A stretch of DNA of 64,000 bases, from assembly GCA_029975165.1 (NCBI GenBank), contig JARKPR010000036.1, positions 1-64,000 on the forward strand. The letters are read 5' to 3'. Made by a program: the position numbers and the translations under genes. Origin of the DNA: Selenomonadales bacterium (GTDB lineage: Bacteria > Bacillota > Negativicutes > Sporomusales > UBA7701). How positions within the stretch are numbered: the stretch's first letter is position 1; each line of letters opens with the position of its first letter. Below, in pieces: positions 17,919 through 26,517 of the stretch. The notes beneath the pieces are model-generated. The model saw only the letters and a list, made by a program, of their open reading frames with translations. It made no database searches and was not told where the DNA came from.

Positions 17919-18131
17919 ATTGTGAGGGACCGCAGGCGAATGGCGACTTTGCGGAGGAAGCTACGCGCCGTTGGCGACGCGGTCGTAGCGACGCGGCACG
18001 CCCGGCCATGGACGGCCGGGCGAGGAGCCATCAGTCAGGAGACTGTTGGCGACGGTGCCGGCGGCGCAAGACCCAAGCCTTACGCGCGTGCTTCTGGAGC
18101 TACGGAGCCTGAGTCTGCGGTCCCTCACAAT
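17919..18131. repeat. 213-bp multi-hairpin element bounded by a perfect 17-bp inverted repeat
   Basis: The ends ATTGTGAGGGACCGCAG and its exact complement pair over 17 bp. Inside are further hairpins: CGCCCGGCC/GGCCGGGCG (17999-18022), CAGTC/GACTG near 18030-18044, GTCG/CGAC near 17982, and a repeated GCGACGCGG. It is GC-rich in contrast to the AT-rich nuclease gene beside it. No frame in it looks coding. It could be a structured RNA closed by a long terminal stem, or a small terminal-inverted-repeat transposable element. No clear target duplication flanks it. Confidence 0.6.
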
Positions 18132-18146
18132 GGGCAGAAACAATGC

Positions 18147-18173
18147 AAAAGAGCCACGCGGGCTCTTTTTTTT
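18147..18173. terminator. terminator between the inverted-repeat element and the sugar operon
   Basis: AAAAGAGCC/GGCTCTTTT with a 5-base loop. There are eight T on the plus strand and four T on the minus strand, so it probably ends the leftward ABC operon and also any rightward transcript of the 213-bp element. Confidence 0.85.
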
Positions 18174-18187
18174 GTCGTCCTATTCTC

Positions 18188-18982
18188 TTATCCTAAAACC
18201 CGCTTGATATAGGCGACATCCTGTATTATGCCGTCGGTGTCGCGGCTGCAGTGCCGGCCGTATTCGAGGACGATGTCCGCCTCGGGAGTGTACTCCTTAT
18301 ACCAGGCGAAAAAGCGGGCGAAGTCCAGCGTCCCGTCGCCGATGCGGTTGTGGTCGTCGTCGCGCTGATAATTATTGTGCACGTGGTAGGCAACGATTTT
18401 GGGCGCCAGTTTTGCCATCACGTGCGGCAAATCCCAGCCGTTGATATGGGCATGGCCCACATCCAGCAGAATGTTGTCGGGTTCGTTTTCGGCCATGGCG
18501 ATGAACTGTTGTTCGTCGAACAGCATGTTCCCCCGGGGCAGGACACCGGCATTTTCGATGACCAGCGGGACATTGACAAGCGCCGCCTCGCGCCGGAGTT
18601 CGCGGAGATTCTCCGTGGCGATATCGATCATCTGCTGCCGCTGCGCCGGCTCCATCCGGCAGTTGTTGTGATGAAAGACGATGTACCGGCTGTTGAGCTT
18701 GCCCGCCAGCGCCAGCGTCTGCCGGAAATAGGCCGTCGACCGGGCGTACTCTCCGGTACCGCGCGCTTTGCTGTGCTCGGTGCCGTAATAAGGGCCGTGC
18801 AGAGAGCTCGGCCGCTGCCGGAACTCGCCGCTATATTCGGCGACGAGCCGGTTGAAGGCGTCGCTTTGCCATTCCGGAAACAACTCTATGCCCACCGAAC
18901 GGTCGCCGATTTTAGCGAGCAGCGAAAACACGTCCGGCAGTTGCTCCGGTTTATAAAGATTTGTACTGATAAACAGGCTCAT
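18188..18982 (-). CDS. sugar phosphate isomerase/epimerase-like TIM-barrel protein
   Basis: A 264-residue protein of the xylose isomerase-like/AP endonuclease 2 TIM-barrel superfamily. Metal ligands are suggested by VIENAG (Glu), LDVGHAHINGW (Asp/His), AYHVHNN (His) and VLEYGRH (Glu), the usual order for divalent-metal isomerases and epimerases of sugars or inositols. The ATG at 18982 follows GGAGG by six bases. It overlaps the 3' end of the ABC ATPase gene by 32 bases, so it belongs to the transporter operon as its last gene. It probably acts on the imported sugar, whose identity is not evident. Confidence 0.8.
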   Translation of the reverse strand: MSLFISTNLYKPEQLPDVFSLLAKIGDRSVGIELFPEWQSDAFNRLVAEYSGEFRQRPSSLHGPYYGTEHSKARGTGEYARSTAYFRQTLALAGKLNSRYIVFHHNNCRMEPAQRQQMIDIATENLRELRREAALVNVPLVIENAGVLPRGNMLFDEQQFIAMAENEPDNILLDVGHAHINGWDLPHVMAKLAPKIVAYHVHNNYQRDDDHNRIGDGTLDFARFFAWYKEYTPEADIVLEYGRHCSRDTDGIIQDVAYIKRVLG

Positions 18983-20069
18983 TATATACCTCCGGGTAGC
19001 CGATGTTTTCTTTCGTCTGTTTGTCGAAGACATGAAGCTTGGCGGCGTCGATCGCGAAGGAGACGCGTTTGCCCGGCCAGGCGTCGGCCTTGTCGCCGAT
19101 GGCGACGAGCTCGTTGTCCTCGATGTCCAAATAGATGCCGCAGCGGTTGCCGTATTCTTCGATATATTTGACCGTGCCGGAAAATACATTGTCGGTCCGG
19201 TCCCGCTCCAGGCGGATATGCTCCGGCCGGATGCCCAGGTAGAAGTCCCGGCAGCCCTTTTGCCCCAGAAAGGCGCTCCAGAACTCGGGCAATCTGACCG
19301 CCTGCCGGCCGATGTGGAGCGCGCGGTCGGCGTAGTGGGCCGCCAAAATATTGGTGGACGGCGAGCCGATGAATCGGGCCGTAAATACGTTGGCCGGCCG
19401 GTTGTAAACATTGGCCGGGGTATCCAGCATTTGCAGCTGTCCTTCGTGCAGCAGCGCGATCCGGTTGCCGACCGTCATCGCCTCCACCTGGTCATGGGTC
19501 ACGTAAACGAAGGTCTGGCGATAGGTTTGGTGAATCTTGACCAGTTCCTTCCGGGCGTGGACCCTGAGCTGGGCGTCCAGGTTGGAAAGCGGCTCATCCA
19601 AAAGGAGCACGTCGCTGCGCTTCACCACCGCCCGCGCCAGGGCCACCCGCTGCCGCTGCCCGCCCGACAGATCCCGCGGTTTCCGGCCCTCCAGGCCGTT
19701 GAGTTCCAGCATGTCCACCGCCGCTTGGAGCCGCTGGCCGATTTCCTCTTTCGGCAGCTTTTGAATCTTCAGCCCGTAAACGATATTGTCGGCCACCGTC
19801 ATATGGGGATAGAGGGCGTAATTTTGGAACACCATGCTCACGTTGCGCTCGCCGCTGGCCAGGTCGTTGATCCGCTGGCCGTTCATGTATAGATTGCCGG
19901 CGGTGATTTGCTCCAGGCCGGCTATCATCCGCAAGGTCGTGGACTTGCCGCAGCCGGATGCCCCCAGCAGGATCAGCCGTTCCCCCGGCCGGATGGTGAG
20001 GTTGAGATGCTCGATAACGGTGGTTTTGCCATATGCCTTGGACACATTTTCGAACACTATTTCCTTCAT
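18951..20069 (-). CDS. ABC transporter ATP-binding protein (MalK/UgpC/MsmK family)
   Basis: A 372-residue ATPase energising the permease pair encoded just upstream. Walker A is LLGASGCGKST, the signature is LSGGQRQRVALARA, Walker B is DVLLLDEPLSNLD and the H-loop is YVTHD. The C-terminal 130 residues form the OB-fold regulatory domain of carbohydrate ATPases (LGIRPEHI, VKYIEEYGNR, KRVSFAIDAAKLHVFD). Length matches the family. It lies 35 bases after the second permease gene and overlaps the isomerase gene. Some such ATPases serve several sugar importers. Confidence 0.93.
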   Translation of the reverse strand: MKEIVFENVSKAYGKTTVIEHLNLTIRPGERLILLGASGCGKSTTLRMIAGLEQITAGNLYMNGQRINDLASGERNVSMVFQNYALYPHMTVADNIVYGLKIQKLPKEEIGQRLQAAVDMLELNGLEGRKPRDLSGGQRQRVALARAVVKRSDVLLLDEPLSNLDAQLRVHARKELVKIHQTYRQTFVYVTHDQVEAMTVGNRIALLHEGQLQMLDTPANVYNRPANVFTARFIGSPSTNILAAHYADRALHIGRQAVRLPEFWSAFLGQKGCRDFYLGIRPEHIRLERDRTDNVFSGTVKYIEEYGNRCGIYLDIEDNELVAIGDKADAWPGKRVSFAIDAAKLHVFDKQTKENIGYPEVYNEPVYQYKSL

Positions 20070-20104
20070 AATGGTTTCCGCCTTTCCCGGAAGCGTTGTC
20101 CCTG

Positions 20105-20926
20105 TCAGCCTTTGACGCCGGAGGAAGTGAACGTGCTGATGATATAGCGCTGGAAGATGAGGTAGAGGACCAGGGGAATGATCATCGTTATGACCGACAC
20201 GGCCATGGCGATGGTGAAGTCCGTGCCGCCCTCGGAGCTTATGAACAGCTGCAGGGCCAGGGGCAGCGTGTAATTGACCTTGTCCTTGAGGATGAGGACC
20301 GGCCAGACGTATTCGTTCCAGGAGTTGATGAAAAACATTATCCCGGTGGAAACGACCGCCGGCCTTATCAGCGGCAGGACAATGCTCGCGAGAATTTTCA
20401 GGTGGCCGGCCTGCTCGATGCGCGCCGCCTCGATCAGCGAGCGGGGGATGGTCCGCATGGCCTGCCTGATGAGGAAAATGCCGGTGGCGTCGCTGAGCTG
20501 CGGCAGGATGACGCCGATGATGTTATTCCGGAAGCCGAGCTGGGATATTGTCAGGTAGTTGGGGATCATCGTGACGGTAAAGGGAATGAAGATCGTGCTG
20601 ATGAGGATGAAATACAGGACGTTTTTTCCCCGAAAATCGAAATATACGAACGCATAGGCCGCCAGCGCGCTGGTAACCGTTTTGAAGACGGTGGCCGCCA
20701 GGGCGACCATGAAGGTGTTGGCGGTGATCTGCCCCAGCGGCAGGCGCGAAAACACCAGCAGATAGTTGCCGATGGTCGGATGCTCCGGTATGAGGCTGAA
20801 TACGTTGTTGTAGGCCTCGCTCAGTTCTTTGAAGGAGTTGGCGATCGCGAAGGCGATCGGCAGCAGGGACAGAAGCAGCGCGCCCCCGAGCAGGATATGC
20901 CACTGGGCCTCGCGGTCAATTCTCAT
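20105..20926 (-). CDS. carbohydrate ABC transporter permease (MalG/UgpE type)
   Basis: A 273-residue inner-membrane subunit with six membrane segments. The ATPase-contact EAA loop is IEAARIEQAGHLKILASIVLPL. The C-terminus FTSSGVKG is typical of the second permease of CUT1 sugar importers. It overlaps the first permease gene by 11 bases and pairs with it to form the translocation channel. Confidence 0.92.
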   Translation of the reverse strand: MRIDREAQWHILLGGALLLSLLPIAFAIANSFKELSEAYNNVFSLIPEHPTIGNYLLVFSRLPLGQITANTFMVALAATVFKTVTSALAAYAFVYFDFRGKNVLYFILISTIFIPFTVTMIPNYLTISQLGFRNNIIGVILPQLSDATGIFLIRQAMRTIPRSLIEAARIEQAGHLKILASIVLPLIRPAVVSTGIMFFINSWNEYVWPVLILKDKVNYTLPLALQLFISSEGGTDFTIAMAVSVITMIIPLVLYLIFQRYIISTFTSSGVKG

Positions 20927-21848
20927 AATAGATGCCCTTCTCCACGTACTTGAATTCGGCCAGCAGCAAAACGACGAACAGAACCATCGTCACGATGGCA
21001 AAGGCGGAGGCGTAGCCGGTGTGGTACAGCGTGAAGCCTTCCTGGTAGACGTTGTAGATGGCGTTGGAGCTGGCGTTGTCCGGGCCGCCCTGGGTGACGA
21101 CCTTGATGGGGGTAAAGACATACTGCAGGCCCTGGACGATGGTCATGATGAAGATGTACACGCCGGTGGCGCTGCTCATCGGCAGGACGATATCGAGGAA
21201 AATGCGGTGCAGCGGCACATTGTCGATTTTGGCCGCCTCGATGACCTCCTGCGGTACGCCGGTGATGCCGCCGAACAGGACGATAAAATTGTAGCCGAAC
21301 ACCTTCCAGGTGGTAATGATGCTGAGCACGCCGATGACCAGCCCCTGGGTCTTGCTCCATACCGGGATGGTGATGCCGAAGAACTTGGCGATAATCGCCA
21401 CCGGGCCGGATATGGGGTTAAGTATCCACAGGTATAGGATGGAGCCGACCACCAGCGAGATAACGCTCGGCAGGAAAAAGGCGCTTTTGTAGAAATCCCG
21501 GCCCCGCCTGATCACGAACGACAGGATGAAGGCCAATATATACGGCGCCGCGCAGTTGAGCAGAAGCAAGATCACGATATACGCGAAGGTGTTTTTCAGC
21601 ACCACATAGGTCAGCGGGTCCTGCAACAGGGCGATATAGTTGCCCCAGCCGACGAACGCCTTCACGGGCTTGATCATGTTCCATTCAAAAAAGCTCAGAT
21701 AGACGGTATAGAGCAGCGGATAAAACATAAATACCGCAAAGACCAGCAGGGAAGGCAGAATAAAACCATAAGCCAGGAGGGCGTTGCCGGACATGAAGCG
21801 GGTCAATGGTTGCCGCGCTTTTATTTTCTTCACCTTCTTCGTTGCCAT
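20916..21848 (-). CDS. carbohydrate ABC transporter permease (MalF/UgpA type)
   Basis: A 310-residue inner-membrane subunit with six main membrane segments. The EAA loop is IEAAKIDNVPLHRIFLDIVLPM. The N-terminus is Lys/Arg-rich before the first helix (MATKKVKKIKARQ). I chose ATG at 21848. TTG two codons upstream is also possible. No good Shine-Dalgarno sequence precedes either start, and a hairpin-terminator lies only 17 bases upstream, so translation here is probably inefficient compared with the binding protein. Confidence 0.92.
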   Translation of the reverse strand: MATKKVKKIKARQPLTRFMSGNALLAYGFILPSLLVFAVFMFYPLLYTVYLSFFEWNMIKPVKAFVGWGNYIALLQDPLTYVVLKNTFAYIVILLLLNCAAPYILAFILSFVIRRGRDFYKSAFFLPSVISLVVGSILYLWILNPISGPVAIIAKFFGITIPVWSKTQGLVIGVLSIITTWKVFGYNFIVLFGGITGVPQEVIEAAKIDNVPLHRIFLDIVLPMSSATGVYIFIMTIVQGLQYVFTPIKVVTQGGPDNASSNAIYNVYQEGFTLYHTGYASAFAIVTMVLFVVLLLAEFKYVEKGIYYEN

Positions 21849-21859
21849 AGGCAAATTTA

Positions 21860-21900
21860 AAAAGAAACGGTGGCCCGGGCGTATGCTGAGGCCACCGTTT
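21860..21900 (-). terminator. intercistronic attenuator between binding protein and permease genes
   Basis: An 11-bp stem AAACGGTGGCC/GGCCACCGTTT is followed on the minus strand by CTTTTT. It lies inside the operon, so it should reduce transcription into the permease genes and leave the binding-protein mRNA in excess and protected at its 3' end. Confidence 0.75.
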
Positions 21901-21968
21901 CTACGCTTCCCGCCCGTTTTCGCAGGGCCTGTCCGCCCGTCATCGGGGGTGTTTTCAGTTGGCGAGCT

Positions 21969-23267
21969 TTATTTCAGCAGCTCGTTTATCTTGGTTTGGG
22001 TCTGCACCAGGCCTTCGCGGGCGGAGATACCCCCGCTCAGGATCCGGTCCCTGGAGTCCAGCAGCATTTGTTCGGCCTGGAGGCCGGCGTCGCCCGGGAA
22101 GGAAGTCCAGGGCACCACGCCCGCCATCTGCGAGGTGGCGGCGGCCATCATTTTGTTCTCGGCCAGAAAGCTTTTCAGGCCGTTTTCCGCGTCGGCGACA
22201 TCTTTGCGGGGCGGCACATAGCCGGTGCCCTTGGTCCAGGCTGCCATGGATTCGATGCTGTACAGGAATTTGACGAATTTCCAGGCCGCTTTCTGCTCGG
22301 CTTCCGATTTCGCGGTGACGGCGAGGAAGCAGCCGCCGGCCGGCAGCCGAGGCTGCTTGCCCTGCCAGGCGGGCGAAGATATGGCCGCGACGTCAAACTT
22401 CGCACCCTTTTGCACATTGGCCCGTTGGGCGATGGTTGTGTACAGCATGGCGACATTGCCGTCGACAAAGGATTGTACGCCCTCGCCCCAGGAAATGTGC
22501 AGCGCCGACTTCGTTTTCAGCACCATATCGGCATACGCCTCGAAGGCTTTTATCCCTTCTTCGGAGGCGAAGCTGGCCTTGCCGTTGGTCATCATCCGCG
22601 CCCCGTTGCTTTCCAGCAGCGCCTGCTGAGCCCAGTAATCGGCAGGCTCCTGGATGTATAGGCCGTATTTCCCCGTCTTTTCCTTGACGGTATTGGCGAA
22701 AACGACAAGCTCTTCCCACGTTTTGGGGCCATTCTCGGCCAGGCCCGCCTGCCGCAGCAGGTCTCTGTTGATATACAGCACCGGGGTGCTCAGGGAGTAA
22801 GGAATGCCGACCTGGCTGCCTTTGCTGTTTTTGGCGAGCCCCAGAACGTTGGGGAGAAATTTGTCCTGCAAAAAGGTCTTGTCGCCCTGGTCGAAGGAAT
22901 CGACCAGTTTCTGCGGCTCGACGTAAGTGAAGTTGTTGGAAAAATAGTCGAGAAATGCCCAGCCGATCTGCACCACGGCCGGCGATTTACCGGTGGCCAC
23001 TTCGGCCTGCAGGTTCTGCATCAGGCCCTTGTACATATCGGGATTATAACGGGCTACGACTTCCACGTCGCTGTTTTGGGCATTGAACTGCTTGACAAGC
23101 TCTTCGATCGTTTTCCCGCCCAGGGTTTCGGCATTGACATGCCAGTATTCGATTTTGGTTTTCTGGCCGCCGGCCGGATTCGCCGGCGAGCTTTGCTGTC
23201 CGCAGCCCGCCAGCAGCAAGGTGCTGAGCACGCCCACGGATACTAGCTTCAGGAAAACGTTTTTCAT
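21969..23267 (-). CDS. sugar-binding lipoprotein of the ABC transporter (CUT1 family)
   Basis: A 432-residue extracellular solute-binding protein of the UgpB/MalE-like family. A lipobox STLLLAGC at residues 16-23 predicts a lipid-anchored mature protein starting at Cys. The mature part opens with IEYWHVNAETLGGKTIEELVKQFNAQ, similar to glycerol-3-phosphate and maltooligosaccharide binders. Only the sugar class can be inferred. The ATG at 23267 lies downstream of AAGGGGA. The longer frame to 23375 has no support. It is the first gene of the five-gene operon with two permeases, ATPase and isomerase. Confidence 0.92.
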   Translation of the reverse strand: MKNVFLKLVSVGVLSTLLLAGCGQQSSPANPAGGQKTKIEYWHVNAETLGGKTIEELVKQFNAQNSDVEVVARYNPDMYKGLMQNLQAEVATGKSPAVVQIGWAFLDYFSNNFTYVEPQKLVDSFDQGDKTFLQDKFLPNVLGLAKNSKGSQVGIPYSLSTPVLYINRDLLRQAGLAENGPKTWEELVVFANTVKEKTGKYGLYIQEPADYWAQQALLESNGARMMTNGKASFASEEGIKAFEAYADMVLKTKSALHISWGEGVQSFVDGNVAMLYTTIAQRANVQKGAKFDVAAISSPAWQGKQPRLPAGGCFLAVTAKSEAEQKAAWKFVKFLYSIESMAAWTKGTGYVPPRKDVADAENGLKSFLAENKMMAAATSQMAGVVPWTSFPGDAGLQAEQMLLDSRDRILSGGISAREGLVQTQTKINELLK

Positions 23268-23301
23268 CGTTATATCCGTCCCCTTTACTGATATTTGTTT
23301 C

Positions 23302-23310
23302 AGTATAGCA
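23302..23310 (-). promoter_or_regulatory. extended -10 of the ABC operon
   Basis: On the minus strand TGCTATACT matches TGnTATAAT, about 35 bases before the binding-protein start. No convincing -35 was seen, as is common for extended -10 promoters. Confidence 0.45.
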
Positions 23311-23439
23311 TTCGCCAGTAAACAGGGCGTTAAGCTCGTGTTAAGTTTCGATGAAATTTGCTCCAATGCCGCCATTATGTTCCTGCGCTGCGGAGCCGGA
23401 GGCTGCGTCCTCCGCGATGGACGGGGAAGCGGCCGGAAT

Positions 23440-23463
23440 AAAAAAAAGCCGCTGATGCGGCTC
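23440..23463 (-). terminator. terminator of the EamA transporter gene
   Basis: Minus-strand stem AGCCGC/GCGGCT around an ATCA loop followed by seven T, immediately after the stop. Confidence 0.9.
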
Positions 23464-23468
23464 TTGTG

Positions 23469-24395
23469 TCATGCGGTACGGTCTGCTGCGGCCGTTTGCC
23501 CGGTGCGCTGGTGTTTGACGCGGAAGATGCCGACGACGCTGATGATTACGAGGAAGGCGCCGAGCAGGGTCCAGGCGCCGATCGATTCGTCGAGCAGCAG
23601 CCAGCCCAGGAAGAGGGCGAGCACCGGGTTGACGTAGGCGTAGGTCATGGCGATGTTGATGGGCAACAGCCGCAGGGAGAAGATGTAGGATGTGAAGGCG
23701 AAGACGGAGCCGAAGATCACCAGGTATAGCCAGGCGAGCCAGGCGGCGGTCGTTGGGTGGGGCGACGGTTCCCCGAGCGCCAGGGAGACGAGCCCGAAGC
23801 CGATGAAGGCGGCCAGTTGGTGATAGCCGGACATGGCCTGCGGCGAGAGGCTGACCGGACGGCGGCTTTGCAATACCGAGCCGAGCGCCCAGCAAACGGA
23901 CGAGAACAGCAGGGCGATGACGGCGAAGGTGTCGTTGGAGAAGTCGCTGCGGAAGGTGGGGATGCAGAGAACGGCTACGCCCAGGAAGCCGACGAGGAGG
24001 GAAAAGATGAGCAGACCGGAAGGTTTCTTCTTGTAGAGGATGAGTTCGATTATCGTCGCCCAGATGGGGGCGGCGGAAACGAGCAGGCAGGTAAAGCCGG
24101 ATTCGACGTATTGTTCGGCCCATAATACCAGGCCGTTGCCGCCCAGCCACAAGAGGTTGCCGACGGTGAACAGGGTGACGAATTCGGACTTGGTCGGTCT
24201 GATGGACTGTTTTTGCATGCGGGCCAGCGCCAGTAGAATCAGGGCGGCGACAAGCATCCGGGCTGCGCCGAATATGAAGGGGGGAGCGCCGTTGCCGGGG
24301 TCGACGCCGACGCGCATCGCCAGATAGGTGGTGCTCCAAACGGTGTAGACGACGAATAAGTTCAGAAGGCCTTTTTTGGAAAGAGATTCGCCCAT
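23469..24395 (-). CDS. DMT-superfamily (EamA) transporter
   Basis: A 308-residue membrane protein with ten predicted helices arranged as two EamA repeats (about 10-140 and 155-295). The N-terminal VYTVWSTTYLAMRVGV and the second-repeat AWLYLVIFGSVFAFTSYIF and YAYVNPVLALFLGWLLLDE segments are characteristic of drug/metabolite exporters of the RhaT/YdcZ group. Substrates of this family include amino acids and nucleotides, and none can be assigned here. The start follows AGGAG. The gene is monocistronic and divergent from the MFS gene. Confidence 0.9.
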   Translation of the reverse strand: MGESLSKKGLLNLFVVYTVWSTTYLAMRVGVDPGNGAPPFIFGAARMLVAALILLALARMQKQSIRPTKSEFVTLFTVGNLLWLGGNGLVLWAEQYVESGFTCLLVSAAPIWATIIELILYKKKPSGLLIFSLLVGFLGVAVLCIPTFRSDFSNDTFAVIALLFSSVCWALGSVLQSRRPVSLSPQAMSGYHQLAAFIGFGLVSLALGEPSPHPTTAAWLAWLYLVIFGSVFAFTSYIFSLRLLPINIAMTYAYVNPVLALFLGWLLLDESIGAWTLLGAFLVIISVVGIFRVKHQRTGQTAAADRTA

Positions 24396-24529
24396 GGTTG
24401 CTCCTGTAAAGAAGTAGTAGTGCCATTTTACACCTATTTCCGTTCGGCTGCAATCGCAAAATGAGACGCGGGGGTATCGCCGGGCGGCCGGAAAGAGGGG
24501 GACGCCTGGTTTCGGCCGCCGGGATGTAG

Positions 24530-24535
24530 TATAAT
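24530..24535 (+). promoter_or_regulatory. -10 element of the MFS gene
   Basis: TATAAT 36 bases before the MFS start codon. No recognisable -35 lies at the right distance. Confidence 0.4.
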
Positions 24536-24570
24536 ATAAGATGCTTTCTTACATTTTTCGAGGTGACCAT

Positions 24571-25794
24571 ATGGCCTGGCAGCGAAATTTATGGGTTCTC
24601 TGCGCCGGCGCGTCTCTGGCCGGCGCGAGCTATACGATGTCGATACCGTTTTTGCCGCTTTATCTGCTGGAGCTCGGGGTGAGCCAGAGCAGCGTTACCG
24701 CGTGGTCGGGGGCGGTTTTTTCGGCGACTTTCCTGGTGGCTGCCCTGCTCGCGCCGTACTGGGGCCGGCTGGCCGACCGCACGGGCAAGAAGCGCATGCT
24801 GCTGCGGGCCGGCTACTGTCTGGCGATTACTTATTTTTTGGGCTATCTTGTGCAGGACCCGTATCAGTTGCTGGGGATGCGCCTGCTGCAGGGCGTGGCC
24901 AACGGGTTCGTGCCGGCGGCGTTCGCGATCGTTTCGTCAAGCGTTCCCGAAAACAGGATCGGCCAGAGTCTCGGCTTCATGCAGACCGGGCTGCTGACCG
25001 GCGGCATCGTGGGGCCGCTGATTGGCGGCGCGTTGGCGCATGCGTTCGGGATGCGCCAGTCGTTCGCGGTGTCGGCGGCGGTGATCCTGCTGGCGACGGT
25101 GGCAGCCTGGCTGCTTGTGGAGGAGCCGAGAAGCGCGGCGCCCGCCAAGGCCGGCAGCATCGTGGAGGATATCAGGACGGCGTTCGCCAACCGCCCGCTC
25201 ATATATCTGCTGGGACTGCTGCTGCTTGTCTATATGACGGCGATGGTGCTGCAGCCGCTGATAACCGTTTTTGTGGCCGAGCTGCAGGGCACGGTCAAGG
25301 GCGCCGAGCTGAGCTCCGGCTTTATTTTCGGACTGGCGGGCATCGCCGGGGCGATTGCCGCGCCCTTGTGGGGAAGGTTAGGCCAGAAGCAGGGTTTTTT
25401 CCGCGTCCTGGTGGCCGCTATGGCCTGCGCGGGAGTGATAAGCATGCTGCAGTTTTTCATCGGCAATATCGTCGAGTTCGCGGTTGCCCAGTTCGTCTTC
25501 GGCCTGTTTATCGCCGGGGTGGTGCCGGCCATCAACGCCATGGTCATCGCCTGTACGGGCAGCGATTTCCGCGGCCGGGCCTTCGGACTGACATCGAGCG
25601 CCAACCAGCTGGGGTCGATGCTGGGGCCGATATTGGGCGGGGTTGCCGGTTCGTTCGCCGGGATAAAGGCGGTATTCGTGCTTACGGGTTTGCTGCTGCT
25701 GGCGGCTGCTGCTGCGGTCTGGCGGAACGCGGCGCTGCGCCGCGCGGCTGCGCAACCGGATAAGAGCACCCTCTCGGATGCTATGGGCAGTTGA
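24571..25794 (+). CDS. MFS transporter (DHA1-like drug efflux family)
   Basis: A 407-residue 12-helix major facilitator. Motif A between helices 2 and 3 is APYWGRLADRTGKKRMLL, and a second copy-like loop PLWGRLGQKQGFFR lies between helices 8 and 9. GLLTGGIVGPLIGG in helix 5 is the motif C of drug:H+ antiporters, so export of a toxic compound is likely. The ATG at 24571 follows AGGTGA. An upstream ATG at 24541 would add ten unlikely residues. The gene ends at a strong terminator shared with the next gene. Confidence 0.9.
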   Translation: MAWQRNLWVLCAGASLAGASYTMSIPFLPLYLLELGVSQSSVTAWSGAVFSATFLVAALLAPYWGRLADRTGKKRMLLRAGYCLAITYFLGYLVQDPYQLLGMRLLQGVANGFVPAAFAIVSSSVPENRIGQSLGFMQTGLLTGGIVGPLIGGALAHAFGMRQSFAVSAAVILLATVAAWLLVEEPRSAAPAKAGSIVEDIRTAFANRPLIYLLGLLLLVYMTAMVLQPLITVFVAELQGTVKGAELSSGFIFGLAGIAGAIAAPLWGRLGQKQGFFRVLVAAMACAGVISMLQFFIGNIVEFAVAQFVFGLFIAGVVPAINAMVIACTGSDFRGRAFGLTSSANQLGSMLGPILGGVAGSFAGIKAVFVLTGLLLLAAAAAVWRNAALRRAAAQPDKSTLSDAMGS

Positions 25795-25808
25795 TGCGTT
25801 ATAAAAAC

Positions 25809-25833
25809 AAAAGAGCCGATACGGCTCTTTTTT
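25809..25833. terminator. bidirectional terminator between MFS and GerD-like genes
   Basis: Ten-bp stem AAAAGAGCCG/CGGCTCTTTT with an ATA loop and T-runs on both strands, four bases from the stop of the convergent gene. Confidence 0.9.
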
Positions 25834-25836
25834 AGT

Positions 25837-26307
25837 CTAGAAGTATGGGTCGGCGGCGGCGGGCGCGGTGGGCTGGGGGTCCCAGACGATGGCCGAGGAG
25901 AGGAGGGTGATGGTCCGCATTTCGGGCGTGTCTTTGACGATTTCGAGGACGGCGCCCCGGAATTCGGGTATTTCCATCAGCTTGAGGATGGCGGTCCGCA
26001 TTTCGGGCGACTGGATGTTTTCCGACATGGCCTTGACCATCTCGGGCGACTTTATGAGTTCCGCCAGGCGGGCTTTGCCTTCCGGGGAGCGGAGGTAGAC
26101 GATGACCTGCTGCTTGACCGCCGCCTGGATTTCGGGGTTGTTGAGGCCGGTCTCGATCAAGGCCGCGACCATTTTCTGGTCGGGGCTGACGCGCTGGCCG
26201 ATGTGGAAGGTGTTGAATAATACGGCCGCCGAGAGCCAGAGCCCCGCAACGACGACGAGGCCGGTGGTGAGCCCGGCCGCTAACCAGGGCGATAGTTTCT
26301 GCAACAC
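25837..26307 (-). CDS. membrane-anchored helical-repeat protein, GerD-like
   Basis: A 156-residue protein with one N-terminal membrane segment (about 10-32) and an outer helical domain made of short repeats. 'PE' recurs every 13-14 residues: PEGKARLAELIKS, PEMVKAMSENIQS, PEMRTAILKLMEI, PEFRGAVLEIVKD, PEMRT. The pattern resembles the repeated helices of GerD, the spore germination protein that clusters germinant receptors. GerD is a lipoprotein, while this one has a membrane helix. Function is therefore a guess supported by the repeat style and by other spore genes nearby. The start is taken as GTG at 26307, eight bases after AAAGGAG. The frame continues upstream without a ribosome site. Confidence 0.55.
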   Translation of the reverse strand: MLQKLSPWLAAGLTTGLVVVAGLWLSAAVLFNTFHIGQRVSPDQKMVAALIETGLNNPEIQAAVKQQVIVYLRSPEGKARLAELIKSPEMVKAMSENIQSPEMRTAILKLMEIPEFRGAVLEIVKDTPEMRTITLLSSAIVWDPQPTAPAAADPYF

Positions 26308-26356
26308 TGCGCCAACTCCTTTGCAGGCCGTTGATAAAGCCCCATCTGCGGCGTTG

Positions 26357-26517
26357 TAAGCGACCGCATCGTCGCTGAAGCGTCGTGCGTCTGACTTATC
26401 AGAGCGCTTGCTAGCGTACGCAACCAAGTACGCGTCGCGGCGCGCTCGCACCCTTTCGGGTATAAGCGATCACATCAACGCTGAAGCGTTGTGTGTCTGC
26501 TTATCCGGTGCGCCTTG
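26357..26517. repeat. two imperfect copies of a 54-bp hairpin-bearing repeat
   Basis: Copy 1 (26357-26410) and copy 2 (26463-26517) both read TAAGCGA-C/T-C-G/A-CATC, then CGCTGAAGCG, then GTCTG-CTTATC and GCGC. In each, CGCT-GA-AGCG can form a small hairpin, and flanking changes in copy 2 (AACGCT/AGCGTT) keep or improve the pairing. They lie in the 296-base leader between the rhomboid gene and the GerD-like gene. No protein frame across them is convincing. Confidence 0.5.
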
